A stretch of DNA of 64,000 bases from Cryptomeria japonica (taxonomy: Eukaryota; Streptophyta; Pinopsida; Cupressales; Cupressaceae), in contig NC_081409.1 of the NCBI RefSeq assembly GCF_030272615.1, forward strand, positions 525,706,475-525,770,474, given 5' to 3'. A program made the position numbers and the translations under genes. Within the stretch, counting starts at the first letter, position 1, and each line of letters opens with the position of its first letter. Shown in pieces: positions 1-9,928 of the stretch. The notes beneath the pieces are model-generated. The model was given only the letters and a program-made list of their open reading frames with translations, ran no database searches and was not told where the DNA came from.

Positions 1-206
1 CTTTGGTGGTGAAAGTATTGGTAAATGATTTGATTAATGTGTTAAGAAAATTTGGTAAAGAGGTTATTAGATTTTATTACAAAAGTTGAGATATTTTCAG
101 ATCTGAGATAAGCTGAAATAAGTTTGATTTTGAGTTTTAGTTGAATTGGTCTTAATACTGATTTACCCCCCCTCTTCATATTAATTGGATCCTCATAGGA
201 TTAACA
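1..206 (+). repeat. 3' end of Copia-1 5' LTR
   Basis: It matches 22747-22957 almost base for base and ends in TTAACA directly before a primer binding site. A C-rich tract lies shortly before the end, as in the other copia LTRs here. The left part of the LTR is outside the window. Confidence 0.88.
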
Positions 207-208
207 AT

Positions 209-220
209 TGGTATCAGAGC
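209..220 (+). promoter_or_regulatory. Primer binding site of Copia-1
   Basis: TGGTATCAGAGC, two bases after the LTR end, is the standard plant copia site complementary to the 3' end of initiator methionine tRNA. Confidence 0.9.
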
Positions 221-236
221 TTTAATAAAATACAAT

Positions 237-248
237 TGGTATCATAGC
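237..248 (+). repeat. Second, degenerate copy of the Copia-1 primer site
   Basis: A 23-base stretch beginning at 204 recurs 28 bases later, beginning at 232, with one change that turns the site into TGGTATCATAGC. The related gag leader at 22958 has only one copy, so this is a local tandem duplication in Copia-1. Confidence 0.75.
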
Positions 249-309
249 TTTAATCCTCTATGTGCAGAAAGCCTGACCGCTTGAGGAAAAATATTCTAAG
301 GAATCCAAG

Positions 310-712
310 ATGATGAAGAAAGAGGGTCCCAAGTTGAACAATGATAACTACAAGCTCTGGAAGGACATGATGAATATCTATATTAAAGGTCTTGGTGCAT
401 AATATTGGAAGAAAGTTGAAACAACATATGTTTCTCCTACCACTACTCCCTTGACACCGGATGAACTTAGAGAACAACAAGATAATATGCAAGCCCTAGA
501 AGCTATTGTAAGTACTTTATCTGATTCAAAATATATTGATATTCAAGGATTGGAAATTGCAGGTGAGGTTTGGGAAAAGTTAGAGACAATCTATGGAGGA
601 CATGAGAATGCTTGAAGGAGAGAATATTGGACAGTATGGTCAGAGATTTAAAGTTGTTGGCGACATTAAGAGTGCTGGAGGAAAAAAATAAGATGATGAA
701 ATAGTAAGTAAA
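310..712 (+). pseudogene. gag: Copia-1 gag, N-terminal part, broken
   Basis: The ATG at 310 opens a frame starting MMKKEGPKLNNDNYKLWKD, the usual N-terminus of plant copia gag. A TAA at 400-402 interrupts it where the related copy at 23033 has CAA. Around 600 about 50 bases present in that copy are missing, which shifts the frame. The capsid-like portion is therefore split before the next open stretch at 713. Role by family: nucleocapsid particle formation. Confidence 0.75.
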
Positions 713-1993
713 ATGCTCAGAACTCTTCAACCTCAGTATTCTATTAGAGTATCAGCAATCCAAGAACTTAGATCTATTGCTAAGGATAAGGTAACTGTTG
801 ATTCATTGATTGGTAAGCTTACAACTTTTGAATTAAATAGTTTTGACAATAGTGTAACAAAATCTATTGAATTTGCCTTTAAAGCTTCTGTTACTGGTTC
901 ATCTACTAGAAAAGGAAAAGATATATATCAAAATCATGAGTGCATGACAAGTCATGAAAGTAACTGGGGAGATGAAGATAATGAAGATCATGTGATGGAA
1001 CTCGAAACATTGTTAGAAAAGAGATTTCCAAGAGGCACTGGTAAGTATAGAGGAAAGCTACCTTTGAAGTGTTTCTCTTGTAATAAAATTGGTCATATTG
1101 CTGCTACCAGCCCTAACACCAATAAGAAAGAAAATTTTAGAAGATTTAAAGGAAAGGGCAAGAAACATTGTTATGTTGCAGTAGATGAAGGTGTGACCGA
1201 TGAGGAGTCGAAAGAAGAAGATGATAATGAAGAAATTGTGTTTGTAGCTGTGAAGGAGGAACTGTCTGATAAAAAGGCACTAGTATCTCATATGGAGAAT
1301 AGTGATGAGTGGATTATAGATAGCAACTTCTCACACGACATGAAGGGAGACAAAAGTAAGTTCATAACCCTTAATGAATTTAATGGAGGTGTTAGATTTG
1401 GGAACAACTCTCCTTGCATGGTGAAAGGTAAAGGTTCTATCTCTCTAAATGGAAAGAGTAATGTTGATGATGTATTTTGGGTTGATGGTCTTAAGCATAA
1501 TCTTTTAAATGTTGGTCAACTCAATGATAAAGCTTATTTTCTTGAATTTAAGAGTGGAGTCTGCAAAATTATCGGAAGTAATGGTGAACTAATTGCTACC
1601 GGGAAGCAAACTAGAGGTAACTTATTCCATTTGAATAGTAATGTTAATAGTTTTTTGGTTGCAAGAATGGATGACAATTGGTTATGGCATAAAACATGTT
1701 GTCATGTTAATTTTGATAATCTGATTAAGATAAGCAAGTCAAGTGTTGTAAGAGGATTACCACAACTTGTCAAACCAGATAGTGTGATATGCAAAGATTG
1801 TCAAATCGGTAAGATGACCTCTATTTATTTCAAGAGCAAGAATGGTATTTCTGGGAATGTTTTAGATTTGGTACATACTGATCTCTGTGGCCCTATGAGA
1901 ATAAAGAGTTATTATGGTGATAGGTATTTCATGATCTTCACCGATGACTATTCTAAAATGACATGGGTAACATTTCTAAGAGAGAAATCATAA
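713..1993 (+). CDS. gag-pol: Copia-1 gag C-terminus, protease and start of integrase (426 aa open stretch)
   Basis: Residues 1-100 are the end of gag. Residues 119-132 are a CCHC zinc knuckle whose last Cys is Ser. The protease motif near residue 202 reads DSNFSHDM instead of the usual DSGCSHHM, so the active site is altered. A GAG-pre-integrase segment follows (WLWHKTCCHVNFD), then the integrase core with the first catalytic Asp (LVHTDLCGP, about residue 387). A TAA at 1991-1993 ends the stretch inside integrase. The 713 ATG is only the first Met after upstream damage; the natural start is at 310. Almost certainly non-functional. Confidence 0.8.
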   Translation: MLRTLQPQYSIRVSAIQELRSIAKDKVTVDSLIGKLTTFELNSFDNSVTKSIEFAFKASVTGSSTRKGKDIYQNHECMTSHESNWGDEDNEDHVMELETLLEKRFPRGTGKYRGKLPLKCFSCNKIGHIAATSPNTNKKENFRRFKGKGKKHCYVAVDEGVTDEESKEEDDNEEIVFVAVKEELSDKKALVSHMENSDEWIIDSNFSHDMKGDKSKFITLNEFNGGVRFGNNSPCMVKGKGSISLNGKSNVDDVFWVDGLKHNLLNVGQLNDKAYFLEFKSGVCKIIGSNGELIATGKQTRGNLFHLNSNVNSFLVARMDDNWLWHKTCCHVNFDNLIKISKSSVVRGLPQLVKPDSVICKDCQIGKMTSIYFKSKNGISGNVLDLVHTDLCGPMRIKSYYGDRYFMIFTDDYSKMTWVTFLREKS

Positions 1994-2760
1994 GCATTTA
2001 ATAAATTCAAATCATTTAAAGATCTGGTTGAGAAGGAAACAGGTAAGAACTTGAAGTGTTTAAGATCAGACCGAGGTGGTGAATTCACATATGATGAATT
2101 TGTAAGTATTGTGATGAACATGGTATAAAGAGACAGATGTCAGCTCCAAGTAGACCACAACGGAATGGCATTGTAGAAAGAATGAACAGAAAAATAGTTG
2201 AAGCTACAATAACTATGCTATTACAGAGTAATATATCCAAAATGTTTTGGAGACAAGCGGTCAGTACTGTTGTATAGACTCTTAACTGGGTACTGGTAAA
2301 AAGAGGTAACAATAAGACACCCTATGATCTATGGTATGGAAAAACTCCTTGTGTTAGTTTTTTAAAAATCTTTGGAAGTCAATGTTTTATCAAGAGAGAT
2401 AACTACACTGAGAAGTTTGATGAGGGAATTTTTCTTGGTTACTCTTCTAAGAGTAAAGCATATAAATGTTACAATAAGAGGACTAAGAAAATTATTGAAA
2501 GTGCTAATGTAAACGTTGATTATTTATCTAATAAGTCTGAAGGTACAAGAAGATATGAACCTGAAAAGGATGATAATGAGGAAAAGTTTGTGATCATTGA
2601 ACTGGAAGCAAAGAATAATGAACAACCGACAAATGCGGAACTAGGTGCTCAACTAGTGAGTGGTGACAGTGAAAATGGAGAATTTGATGAAAAGATGCAG
2701 GTACGACATAGGCAATACCTAGATATGTCAGACTGAATCATTCACACGAACATATAATTG
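1994..2760 (+). pseudogene. pol: Copia-1 integrase, C-terminal part, broken
   Basis: Reading through the stop at 1991 gives the second integrase Asp (LRSDRGGEF). A one-base loss near 2100 shifts the frame. In the new frame the third catalytic residue appears in NGIVERMN, followed by the WRQAV and TPYDLWYGKTP blocks and FLGYSSKSKAYKCYN. A TAG at about 2276 and further damage after 2700 follow. DNA-integration activity is lost. Confidence 0.72.
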
Positions 2761-2849
2761 GTGATAAGAATGCAGGTGTGCAAACCAAGAGAAAGATCAG
2801 AGAGAATTCATGTTTGATATCTACAATTGAACCCAAGACAGTTAAGGAA

Positions 2850-3530
2850 GCACTAAAGGATGATGATTGGGTGAAGGAAATGAATGAAGATTTGGATCAA
2901 ATTGAGAAGAATTAGACATGGTCACTTGTTCCTAGACCGGAGGATAAAGATGTAGTTGGAACAAAATGGGTCTTTAGGAATAAATTGGATGAAGAAGGAA
3001 GGATTGTAAAAAACAAGGCAAGGTTAGTCTGCAAAGGGTATGCTCAAGAGGAAGGTGAGGACTATGGTGAAACATTTGCACCTGTTGCTAGATTGGAAGG
3101 TGTAAGAATGCTACTGGCATTTGCTGCATATAAAGGATTCAAAGTATACCAAATGGATGTCAAGTCATCCTTTTTAAATGGGATTCTAGAAGAAGAAGTA
3201 TACATTGAACAACCTGATGGATTTTCCTTGACTGATGATAAAGACATGGTGTGTAAATTGCACAAAGCTTTGTATGGTCTTAAGCAGGCACCGAGAGCAT
3301 GGTATGAGAGATTACATGCACATTTGATCAAGATTGGATTCCAACGTACTAGTGAGGACAACAATATTTATTTGAAGATTGGTGGAGACAAGATGTTGAT
3401 AGCTAAAGTGTTTGTTGATGATATAATTTTTGGTGGCAATGATGATATGTGTATGGACTTTGCTGATATAATGAAAAAGGAATTTGAAATGTCTCTAATC
3501 GGTGAAAGGAAGTTCTTTATTGGCTTATAG
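2850..3530 (+). CDS. pol: Copia-1 reverse transcriptase, fingers/palm (open from 2985)
   Basis: From about 2850 the frame reads the conserved block before copia RT ([24 protein letters not shown]). A TAG sits at about 2914. After the ATG at 2985, 181 residues are open, with [37 protein letters not shown] and the catalytic FVDDIIFGG all intact. The frame stops at 3528-3530. RT makes DNA from the element RNA. The catalytic box is preserved but the protein is truncated on both sides. Confidence 0.85.
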
Positions 3531-3584
3531 GTTCAACAAATGGATGGTGGTATCTTTATTTGTCAGACCAAGTATATCAAATAA

Positions 3585-4353
3585 GTGTTGAAGACTTTCG
3601 GCATGGAAGACTGCAAACCGGTAGGTACACTGATGGTGACTGGTTGCAAGTACTCAAAAGAAGATGATTCCCTTGTTGTTAGTGAAAAAGAGTACAGATT
3701 TATGATTGGCAAGCTACATTATGTTGTCCATAGTAGACCGGATATTTCTCATGTTGTTGGATTAGTTGCAAGATCTCAAAAAGAGCCTAAAGAAAGTCAC
3801 ATGGTGGTTGTGAAGTGAATTTTTCGGTATCACAAAGGAACAGTAGACTATGGTTTATGGTATCCCTATAAAGATGATTTTACTTTGAATGTATTTACTA
3901 ATGTTGATTGGGCAAGTAATGTTGATGATCAAAAAAGCACAACTGGTGGAGCTTTTCTACTTGGAGGAAGATTAGTGGCATGGATGAGAAAGAAACAAAC
4001 TTGTGTCTCTTAATCTACAACTGAAGCTAAGTATGTTGCTGCATACATGAATTGCACACATGCAATATGGATGAGACATGTGCTAGAAGGATTCAAGATA
4101 GATATGTCAGAACCGATGACTATCTATTGTGATAATACAAGTGCAATCAATATTTCTAAAAATCATGTGTTACATGCTAGAACCAAGCACATTGAATTGA
4201 AGTATCATTTCATAAGGGAAAGAGTTCAAGATAAGGAAGTGAAGATGGAATATGTGAAGAGTAAAGATTAGTTGGCTGATATCTTTACTAAACCCTTACC
4301 AAAGGCTACTTTTGAGTTTCTTAGAGGTAAACAAGGGGTTAGACCTCTACACT
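3585..4353 (+). pseudogene. pol: Copia-1 RT connection and RNase H, broken
   Basis: 3585-3818 encodes the end of RT (MLKTFGMEDCKPVGTLM, SRPDISHVVG). RNase H follows with TNVDWASNVDDQKST, STTEAKYVAA, IYCDNTSAINISKN and HIELKYHFIRE, ending with LADIFTKPLP. Stops lie at 3816, 4012 and 4269. The last gives KD*LADIF where intact relatives have a sense codon before IADIFTKPL. This is the normal C-terminus of a copia polyprotein. Confidence 0.8.
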
Positions 4354-4756
4354 GAAAGAACTAGAATGATGGAGATCCGTCAATCCTGTGGATTTCATGT
4401 TTATTTTATACCAAGGATTGATGAAGGTACAAGCTACTCCTTTGGGGAGCAAGTTTGATGTAAAATTCTAATTTAATGCTCTGTTATAATTTTCAGATTT
4501 ATGTAGCAAAGATGGTGAAAGAGTCAACAATAGAATCAATGACACGTGATGCATTTACATCTTTGGCATTGTTGTCAAAGGGGGAGAAGAAATGAATAGA
4601 AATCAGATTTGGCAGAAATGTGAGAAGTTGAAGATCAGATTGAATGAAGCATTGGCTCAGGGGGCGATGTAAAGGAGAGATCATGTGATATCGGCAAGCA
4701 AGTTGATGATGATGATGGTATTCTAATTGTGTATCTGATTATTGTTGCCATCAATA
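4354..4756 (+). other. Copia-1 3' untranslated region
   Basis: There is no coding evidence. A first purine-rich tract (CAAAGGGGGAGA, 4575-4586) precedes the LTR-adjacent one by about 180 bases; the rest shows nothing recognisable. Confidence 0.6.
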
Positions 4757-4770
4757 CCAAAGGGGGAGAT
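4757..4770 (+). promoter_or_regulatory. Polypurine tract of Copia-1
   Basis: CCAAAGGGGGAGAT lies directly before the TGTTGG start of the LTR at 4771. By family knowledge it primes plus-strand DNA synthesis. Confidence 0.85.
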
Positions 4771-5611
4771 TGTTGGCATTTGGCATAACTGATGTAGATC
4801 AGGTCATGGAGTTGAAGTTGGATGTCTGCACTGTTAAAGGATAGAAGTCTATTTGTGATGAAGAGATTGAGATTCTATGAATAGATGACATGATCAGTTA
4901 TTTGTGTTGTCATTGCTGGCAACTGATGGTCTTGATGTTCCTAATGTTTTGTTTTAGCATCTAAGTGATTTAGTTTACCAGATGACAGGGTTTACCGGTA
5001 GTGATCTAAATTCTGTGAATTAGGACTTTAACCAGTAAAGTAGAATTGTTTTAATTGGATTTGTCGATTGGCAATGATTGGTGATTTGTGGTTTGGATGG
5101 TGAACTTGTATGATGGAAAGATGTATGTGACCGGAACTGAAACTTGTGATGATTATCGGAAGGCGTGTTTCAATTTCTGATGAAGTTTTGCTAAGGTTTT
5201 AGTAGGGTTTAAGGACCGGTGAAGAAATCTTCAAACCGATAATGAGTTATGTTATGACGGTGATCGACAATGAGTCTACTTAAAGTTGGTAACATGACAC
5301 AACCTGTGTGAAAGATTTAATAGCTATTTTAGCGCGATTCAAGGAAGATTTTCTTGGAAACCAGTGAAATGATTTGGAGAGTGATTTGAGGATACAGATC
5401 GGATTTTCGTGATGAGTTATGATCAATCAACTATTGATATTGCATTTTAATGTGTTGTTATGATCTGGATAGCGATCTATGATGATCTTTTGTGATCTTT
5501 TTGTAAATTCTTGATGTAATTAGGTTGTGTGGCCGACCTAGTTGTGATGGCTATTTATGTAGACACAATTGATGTTAATTGAGTCGGTGGTCTTAGAGAA
5601 TGTGTTAAGCC
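4771..5611 (+). repeat. Copia-1 LTR, first part
   Basis: It starts TGTTGGCATTTGG right after the polypurine tract. It is cut at 5611 by Copia-2 and continues at 22107. The final AAGCC (5607-5611) is the target duplication. No coding capacity is visible. Confidence 0.85.
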
Positions 5612-6899
5612 TGTTGGCATTATGAATGAATTGATTATGTGTGGCATTGATGTTTTGTCATTGATGTCAACACTAGCTATTACCAACAGATAGGTTTTTA
5701 TTGGCTAATATGGATGGTTACCAACAGACAAGTTACCGGTATAAAATCTAGTGTTACCAACATAAGAGATTATCTGATTGGCACTTCCGACATGTTTGGA
5801 TCATTGAAGTATATTGGATTTTATGTGTTATATACTCCATGAGCATGTTGTGGTCAATTGGTATTGGCTTGGTAATTGGATGTTATCATACACATTGGTA
5901 AACCCTTACCGGCACTGGTTTAAGGTTTTACCGACAGAGCTTTCATTGAGGAATTATGATAGGATGCATAAGTGGTGTTGGTGCAACTTCTTGATGGATA
6001 CCAGGATGTTGAAGATGTTTGTTGATCATGTTTCAATTGCTTGAAGATATTGCTTTGGCGTGGTGGACCCAAAATAGATCTGATAACTATCTAGGCTATG
6101 GACCAGTATCATGCTAGTGTGTACTCTACACATTACTTGGATGATTCAAGATGGTTTATGAATTTTCTATTATTGTTTTGATCTTAAGATGACATGGCAT
6201 ATCATTGTAAAAAGGAATTATGTAATGATCTTATTGTAATACCTTTAGGTAGCCGACCTAATTGGTTTAGGCCTTAGGGTTTGTATAAATAAGAGGTAGA
6301 AACTCTTTGTAAAGTATCATGGTTATTGGAAAGGTCATGGTCAAGGAATGTAATGTGTGAATATTGTAATATCACTCGAGCTAAGGAGTTGATCGATCAT
6401 TGGTGATCGGATTGGATTTAGAAGAGGATTTAGTCCTTCAACATAGAACTTAACCGGGACTATAATCAGGCATGGTAGATGCTAGTTCCAGTAGTTCACT
6501 CTATTGGACTGTTGTCCATTTATATTGAGAAGGTTGTAGCCTCTCTTTATTCAGTGAGACTCTTTTGTAATGAGCAGTACGCTCTAGGCAGTGTGCCTTC
6601 TGCAAGTGCAGGCCCCTCATTGTAACACATACTTTCTACAGAAGTATCATCTAACTGTGGGTAGGTTTCCCACCGTGGTTTTTTCCTTTCCAAGTTTTCC
6701 ACGTACAAATCATGGTGTTATGTGGTATGGTTTCCTTACATTGATTATTAGGTTAATTGTTAAGTTGTATTGTTTATCGGTATTTGTGTTTTACCGATAC
6801 TTGATCTATTTAAGGTTATATTGTGGATTAAAAGTTATAATCTGTTAACAACTGATTCACCCCCCCCCCCCTCTCAGTTGTTCACTAGTTATCCTAACA
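5612..6899 (+). repeat. Copia-2 5' LTR (1288 bp)
   Basis: Starts TGTTGGCATT, ends CCTAACA, and is followed at 6902 by the primer site. It is collinear with 9929-11161. A run of C at 6860-6871 lies just before the LTR tail. Small open frames at 5814-6044 and 6591-6848 are LTR sequence and are repeated in the 3' LTR; I do not call them genes. Confidence 0.9.
6284..6291 (+). promoter_or_regulatory. TATA box of Copia-2 5' LTR
   Basis: TATAAATA followed by AGAGGTAGAAACTC; the same motif is at 10601-10608 in the 3' LTR. Its position within the LTR suits a U3 promoter. Confidence 0.65.
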
Positions 6900-6901
6900 A
6901 T

Positions 6902-6913
6902 TGGTATCAGATA
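6902..6913 (+). promoter_or_regulatory. Primer binding site of Copia-2
   Basis: TGGTATCAGATA begins three bases after the LTR end. The last bases differ from the usual TGGTATCAGAGC, which looks like mutation. Confidence 0.78.
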
Positions 6914-6957
6914 TTTGGTCCTGTTTTGCATAAGCTTAACCGCTTGAGGTATATCTC

Positions 6958-7350
6958 ATGGGAACTAACAAAACTAATCCACCGACAACTATTTTTAGAA
7001 GAGAAATCCCTAAGATTGATGGAACAAATTATGGGATATGGAAAATTTGAATAGAGACTCATCTTAGATGTCTTGGCAAGGATATTTGGGAGATCACTGA
7101 GAAAGGATACACACCTTATGATCCGGCATCTGGGAATCCTACTCCTGCAGACTTGGATAAGAATATTAAAAATGATTGTAGAGCTAGAGAAGCCCTCTTG
7201 TGTGCACTTACAGATCAGCAGATCATGGGATTGACTGACAAATCATCAGCTAAGGTTATGTGGGACAAATTGCAAACTCTGAATTAAGATGACCCTACTG
7301 TCAAAATTGCTAAACTTGATGGTTATCGGGTAAGATATGAAAACTTAAAA
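6958..7350 (+). pseudogene. gag: Copia-2 gag N-terminus with two stops
   Basis: The ATG at 6958 opens MGTNKTNPPTTIFRREIPKI in the same frame as the long open stretch at 7351. TGA at 7048-7050 and TAA at 7285-7287 interrupt it. Copia-4 has Arg and Glu codons at the equivalent places, so both look like simple nonsense mutations. The sequence matches copia gag (DQQIMGLTDKSSAKVMWDKL). Confidence 0.8.
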
Positions 7351-9195
7351 ATGGAAGAAAATGAAAGAATTTCTGTATTTATGGAAAGAGTAAATGAGAT
7401 TGTTATGGGAATTCAATGTTGTGGAGGATTTCTAAGTGAAGATGAAATAGTTTCCAAAGTCTTGAGAGCCCTTCCACCATCTTACAATGTGAAGTCAACT
7501 GCAATTAATGAGTTGAGAACAATGGCAAACACTTCAGTTAACAGAGACATTCTGATTGGGAAATTATCTGCTTTTGAGCTTGAAGAATTTGGATCTTTTG
7601 GAGTTGTAAAGTCTAAACCCTCTTTTCATGCATCATCATCAATATCTACTGGGAAGAGTTATTGGAGAGACTTATATGTAAAAGAACTGGAAGACGTGAG
7701 GAAAGAAGATGAAGAGCTTGAGCAACTTGAAGCCTTATTTGCTAGAAGAGTACCTAAAGGACCTACTGGAAGTAAGTATGAAGGAAAAACACCTTTTAAA
7801 TGTTTTGCATGTAATAAGATTGGTCATTTTGCATCTACATGTCCTGAAAGGAATGCAAGGTTTGAGGAAAGAGTAAAGAAAACTTTTAAGCCTAACTCTA
7901 ACATATATAGATTCAAGAAACAATGCTACATAGCAGATGAGGAAGGAGTAACATATGACTTTGGAGATGAACTAGCAGAAGACTTTGCTAGTGGATCCGG
8001 AAATGGAAAAGAATGGGTTTTCTATGCTTTGAAGGAAGATGAACCAGAACCAGCTATCAAAAATGAAGAAAATTCCCTGGGAGCAAAAGTTGAAGATAAA
8101 GATGAATGTGTAATTGATAGTGGATGCTCACACCATATGACTGGAGATAAAAGGAATTTTTTGTCCCTGCAAGAATTTAATGGTGGTGAAATCAGATTTG
8201 GAGATGACAAAGCATGTATGATCAAAGGTAGAGGTATTATTTCTTTGGATGGCAAGCATAATATTGATAATGTCTATTATGTAGAAGGATTGAAGCATAA
8301 TATTTTGAGTATTGGACAATTAGTTGATAAGGGTTTTCAACTTCAGTTTAAGGATAAAAAATGCAAAATCATTAACAAGACTGGTTTGGAAATTGCAACC
8401 GGTATTCAGACAGGATGTAATATCTTTCACTTGAACATTGGTAATAAGACATGTTTGATTGCTTATATTGATGAGAGTTGGCTATGGCATAAGAGGTTGT
8501 GTCATGTTAATTTTGATTGTATTATTAAGATCAGTTCAACTAAGGCAGTTAGAGATATACCTAAGATTATGAAGCCTCATAATCTAGTATGTAAGGAATG
8601 TCAATTGGGTAAGCAAATTAGAAGTTCTTTTAAGAGCATACATGATAAATCTAATGATGTACTTTATTTGATTCACACTGACTTATGTGGTCTAGCAAGG
8701 ACTAGAAGCTTTCAAGGTGATAGGTATTTCATGCTGATTATTGATGACTATTCTAGAATGATGTGGGTGACTTTTCTAGGGGAGAAGTCTGAAGCTTTTG
8801 AGAAATTGAAGATCTTTAAAGCGAAGGTTGAAACAAAAATTGGATTGAAAATTAAATGTCTAAGATCAGATCATGGCAGCGAGTTCACTTCTCATGAATT
8901 TAACAGTTATTGTGAAACAAATGGAATCAAGAGACAACTATCTGCACCTATGACTCCTCAGCAAAATGGAGTAGTTGAAAGGAAGAACAAAACCATTTTG
9001 GATGCAACTAGATCTATGATGATGGAAGCCAAATTGCCTCATATATACTGGAGAGAAGCAGTGAGTACAACAATCTACACACTGAACAAAGTTCACATCA
9101 AAGGTAAAACTAGTGATACTGATGACAGGAAGAGCACTTCTGGTGGAGCTTTCTTTCTTGGAAAGAAACTGGTTTCATGGATAAGCAAAAAGTAG
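7351..9195 (+). CDS. gag-pol: Copia-2 gag, protease and integrase fused in frame to RNase H; RT deleted (614 aa)
   Basis: The order is gag, an intact CCHC knuckle (CFACNKIGHFASTC, nt about 7801), intact protease motif DSGCSHHM (nt 8116), the GAG-pre-integrase block, and an integrase core with all three acidic sites visible (HTDLCG, RSDHGSEF, GVVERKN). At about nt 9109 integrase sequence (VHIKGKT) passes straight into RNase H (DTDDRKSTSGGA). The integrase C-terminus and all of RT are absent, yet the frame is kept. The stretch ends at TAG 9193-9195. The Met at 7351 is internal; the ancestral start is 6958. Without RT it could only have moved with enzymes from another element. Confidence 0.85.
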   Translation: MEENERISVFMERVNEIVMGIQCCGGFLSEDEIVSKVLRALPPSYNVKSTAINELRTMANTSVNRDILIGKLSAFELEEFGSFGVVKSKPSFHASSSISTGKSYWRDLYVKELEDVRKEDEELEQLEALFARRVPKGPTGSKYEGKTPFKCFACNKIGHFASTCPERNARFEERVKKTFKPNSNIYRFKKQCYIADEEGVTYDFGDELAEDFASGSGNGKEWVFYALKEDEPEPAIKNEENSLGAKVEDKDECVIDSGCSHHMTGDKRNFLSLQEFNGGEIRFGDDKACMIKGRGIISLDGKHNIDNVYYVEGLKHNILSIGQLVDKGFQLQFKDKKCKIINKTGLEIATGIQTGCNIFHLNIGNKTCLIAYIDESWLWHKRLCHVNFDCIIKISSTKAVRDIPKIMKPHNLVCKECQLGKQIRSSFKSIHDKSNDVLYLIHTDLCGLARTRSFQGDRYFMLIIDDYSRMMWVTFLGEKSEAFEKLKIFKAKVETKIGLKIKCLRSDHGSEFTSHEFNSYCETNGIKRQLSAPMTPQQNGVVERKNKTILDATRSMMMEAKLPHIYWREAVSTTIYTLNKVHIKGKTSDTDDRKSTSGGAFFLGKKLVSWISKK

Positions 9196-9561
9196 TCATG
9201 CATTTCTTTATCTACTGCAGAAGCTGAGTATGTTGCAGCATCAACTAATTGCACTCAATTTTTATGGATGAAGCAAATGTTGAAGGATATCAGGGTAAAT
9301 TGTAGTGAACCGGTAGTTATCTACTGTGATAACTCTGCAGCTATTGACATGTCTAAGAATCCGGTATTTCACTCTAAGACTAAGCATATTTCAATAAAGT
9401 ATAACTTTCTGAAGGACAAGGTAGAAACAAAGGAAGTCAAACTGGTTTATGTGAACATTAAAGAATAGATTGCAGACATATTCACTAAACCATTGTCTAA
9501 GGAATCATTTGAATACTTGAGAGACAGGTTAGGGGTTTCTACCCCTCTGACAGAGATTTGA
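9196..9561 (+). pseudogene. pol: Copia-2 RNase H, C-terminal part
   Basis: Same frame after the TAG at 9193: SLSTAEAEYVAAS, IYCDNSAAIDMSKNPVFHSKTKHISIKY, then TAG at 9466 and IADIFTKPLSK, ending at TGA 9559-9561. Catalytic and structural blocks of copia RNase H are recognisable. Apart from four point stops, the whole Copia-2 polyprotein (6958-9561) lies in one frame. Confidence 0.82.
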
Positions 9562-9914
9562 TTGATGAAGTTTGTCATCAGTCTGGTATGCATTATCATG
9601 AACATTATTCATTCTAGCATTGATGAATGGTGCTACTACTCAAGGGGAGTAGTCAGCTTTGAGATTCAGAGGTTTATATCAATGCTTTGATATTTTTGTC
9701 AGGTTTCTGGCATTGATGTCAAAGGGGGAGAGATATTGATGTGAAAATAAAAGAAAATTTGTATACATTGGGGAGAGAGGTTTGTTCCGAACCTTACAGA
9801 GATATCATTCACAGAGGGAGAGCTATTGATTTTTGGTTGTCTTCCACAGGGGGAGACTTGTTTTGGCACTTTTTGGTACTTAGATGTTTTTCACATCTAG
9901 TGTTGCCATCAATG
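9562..9914 (+). other. Copia-2 3' untranslated region with repeated purine tracts
   Basis: It contains additional G-rich purine tracts at about 9721, 9814 and 9848, similar to the LTR-adjacent tract. A 69-codon open frame at 9741-9950 crosses into the LTR and has no family signature. Confidence 0.55.
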
Positions 9915-9928
9915 CCAAAGGGGGAGAT
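9915..9928 (+). promoter_or_regulatory. Polypurine tract of Copia-2
   Basis: CCAAAGGGGGAGAT directly before the 3' LTR start at 9929, identical to the Copia-1 tract. Confidence 0.85.

Noticed and set aside
209-220. tRNA gene fragment
   Set aside because: Only the 12 bases complementary to a tRNA 3' end are present beside an LTR, so it is a primer site.
5814-6848. Small frames in the Copia-2 5' LTR
   Set aside because: Also present in the 3' LTR with changes; LTR sequence without protein signature.
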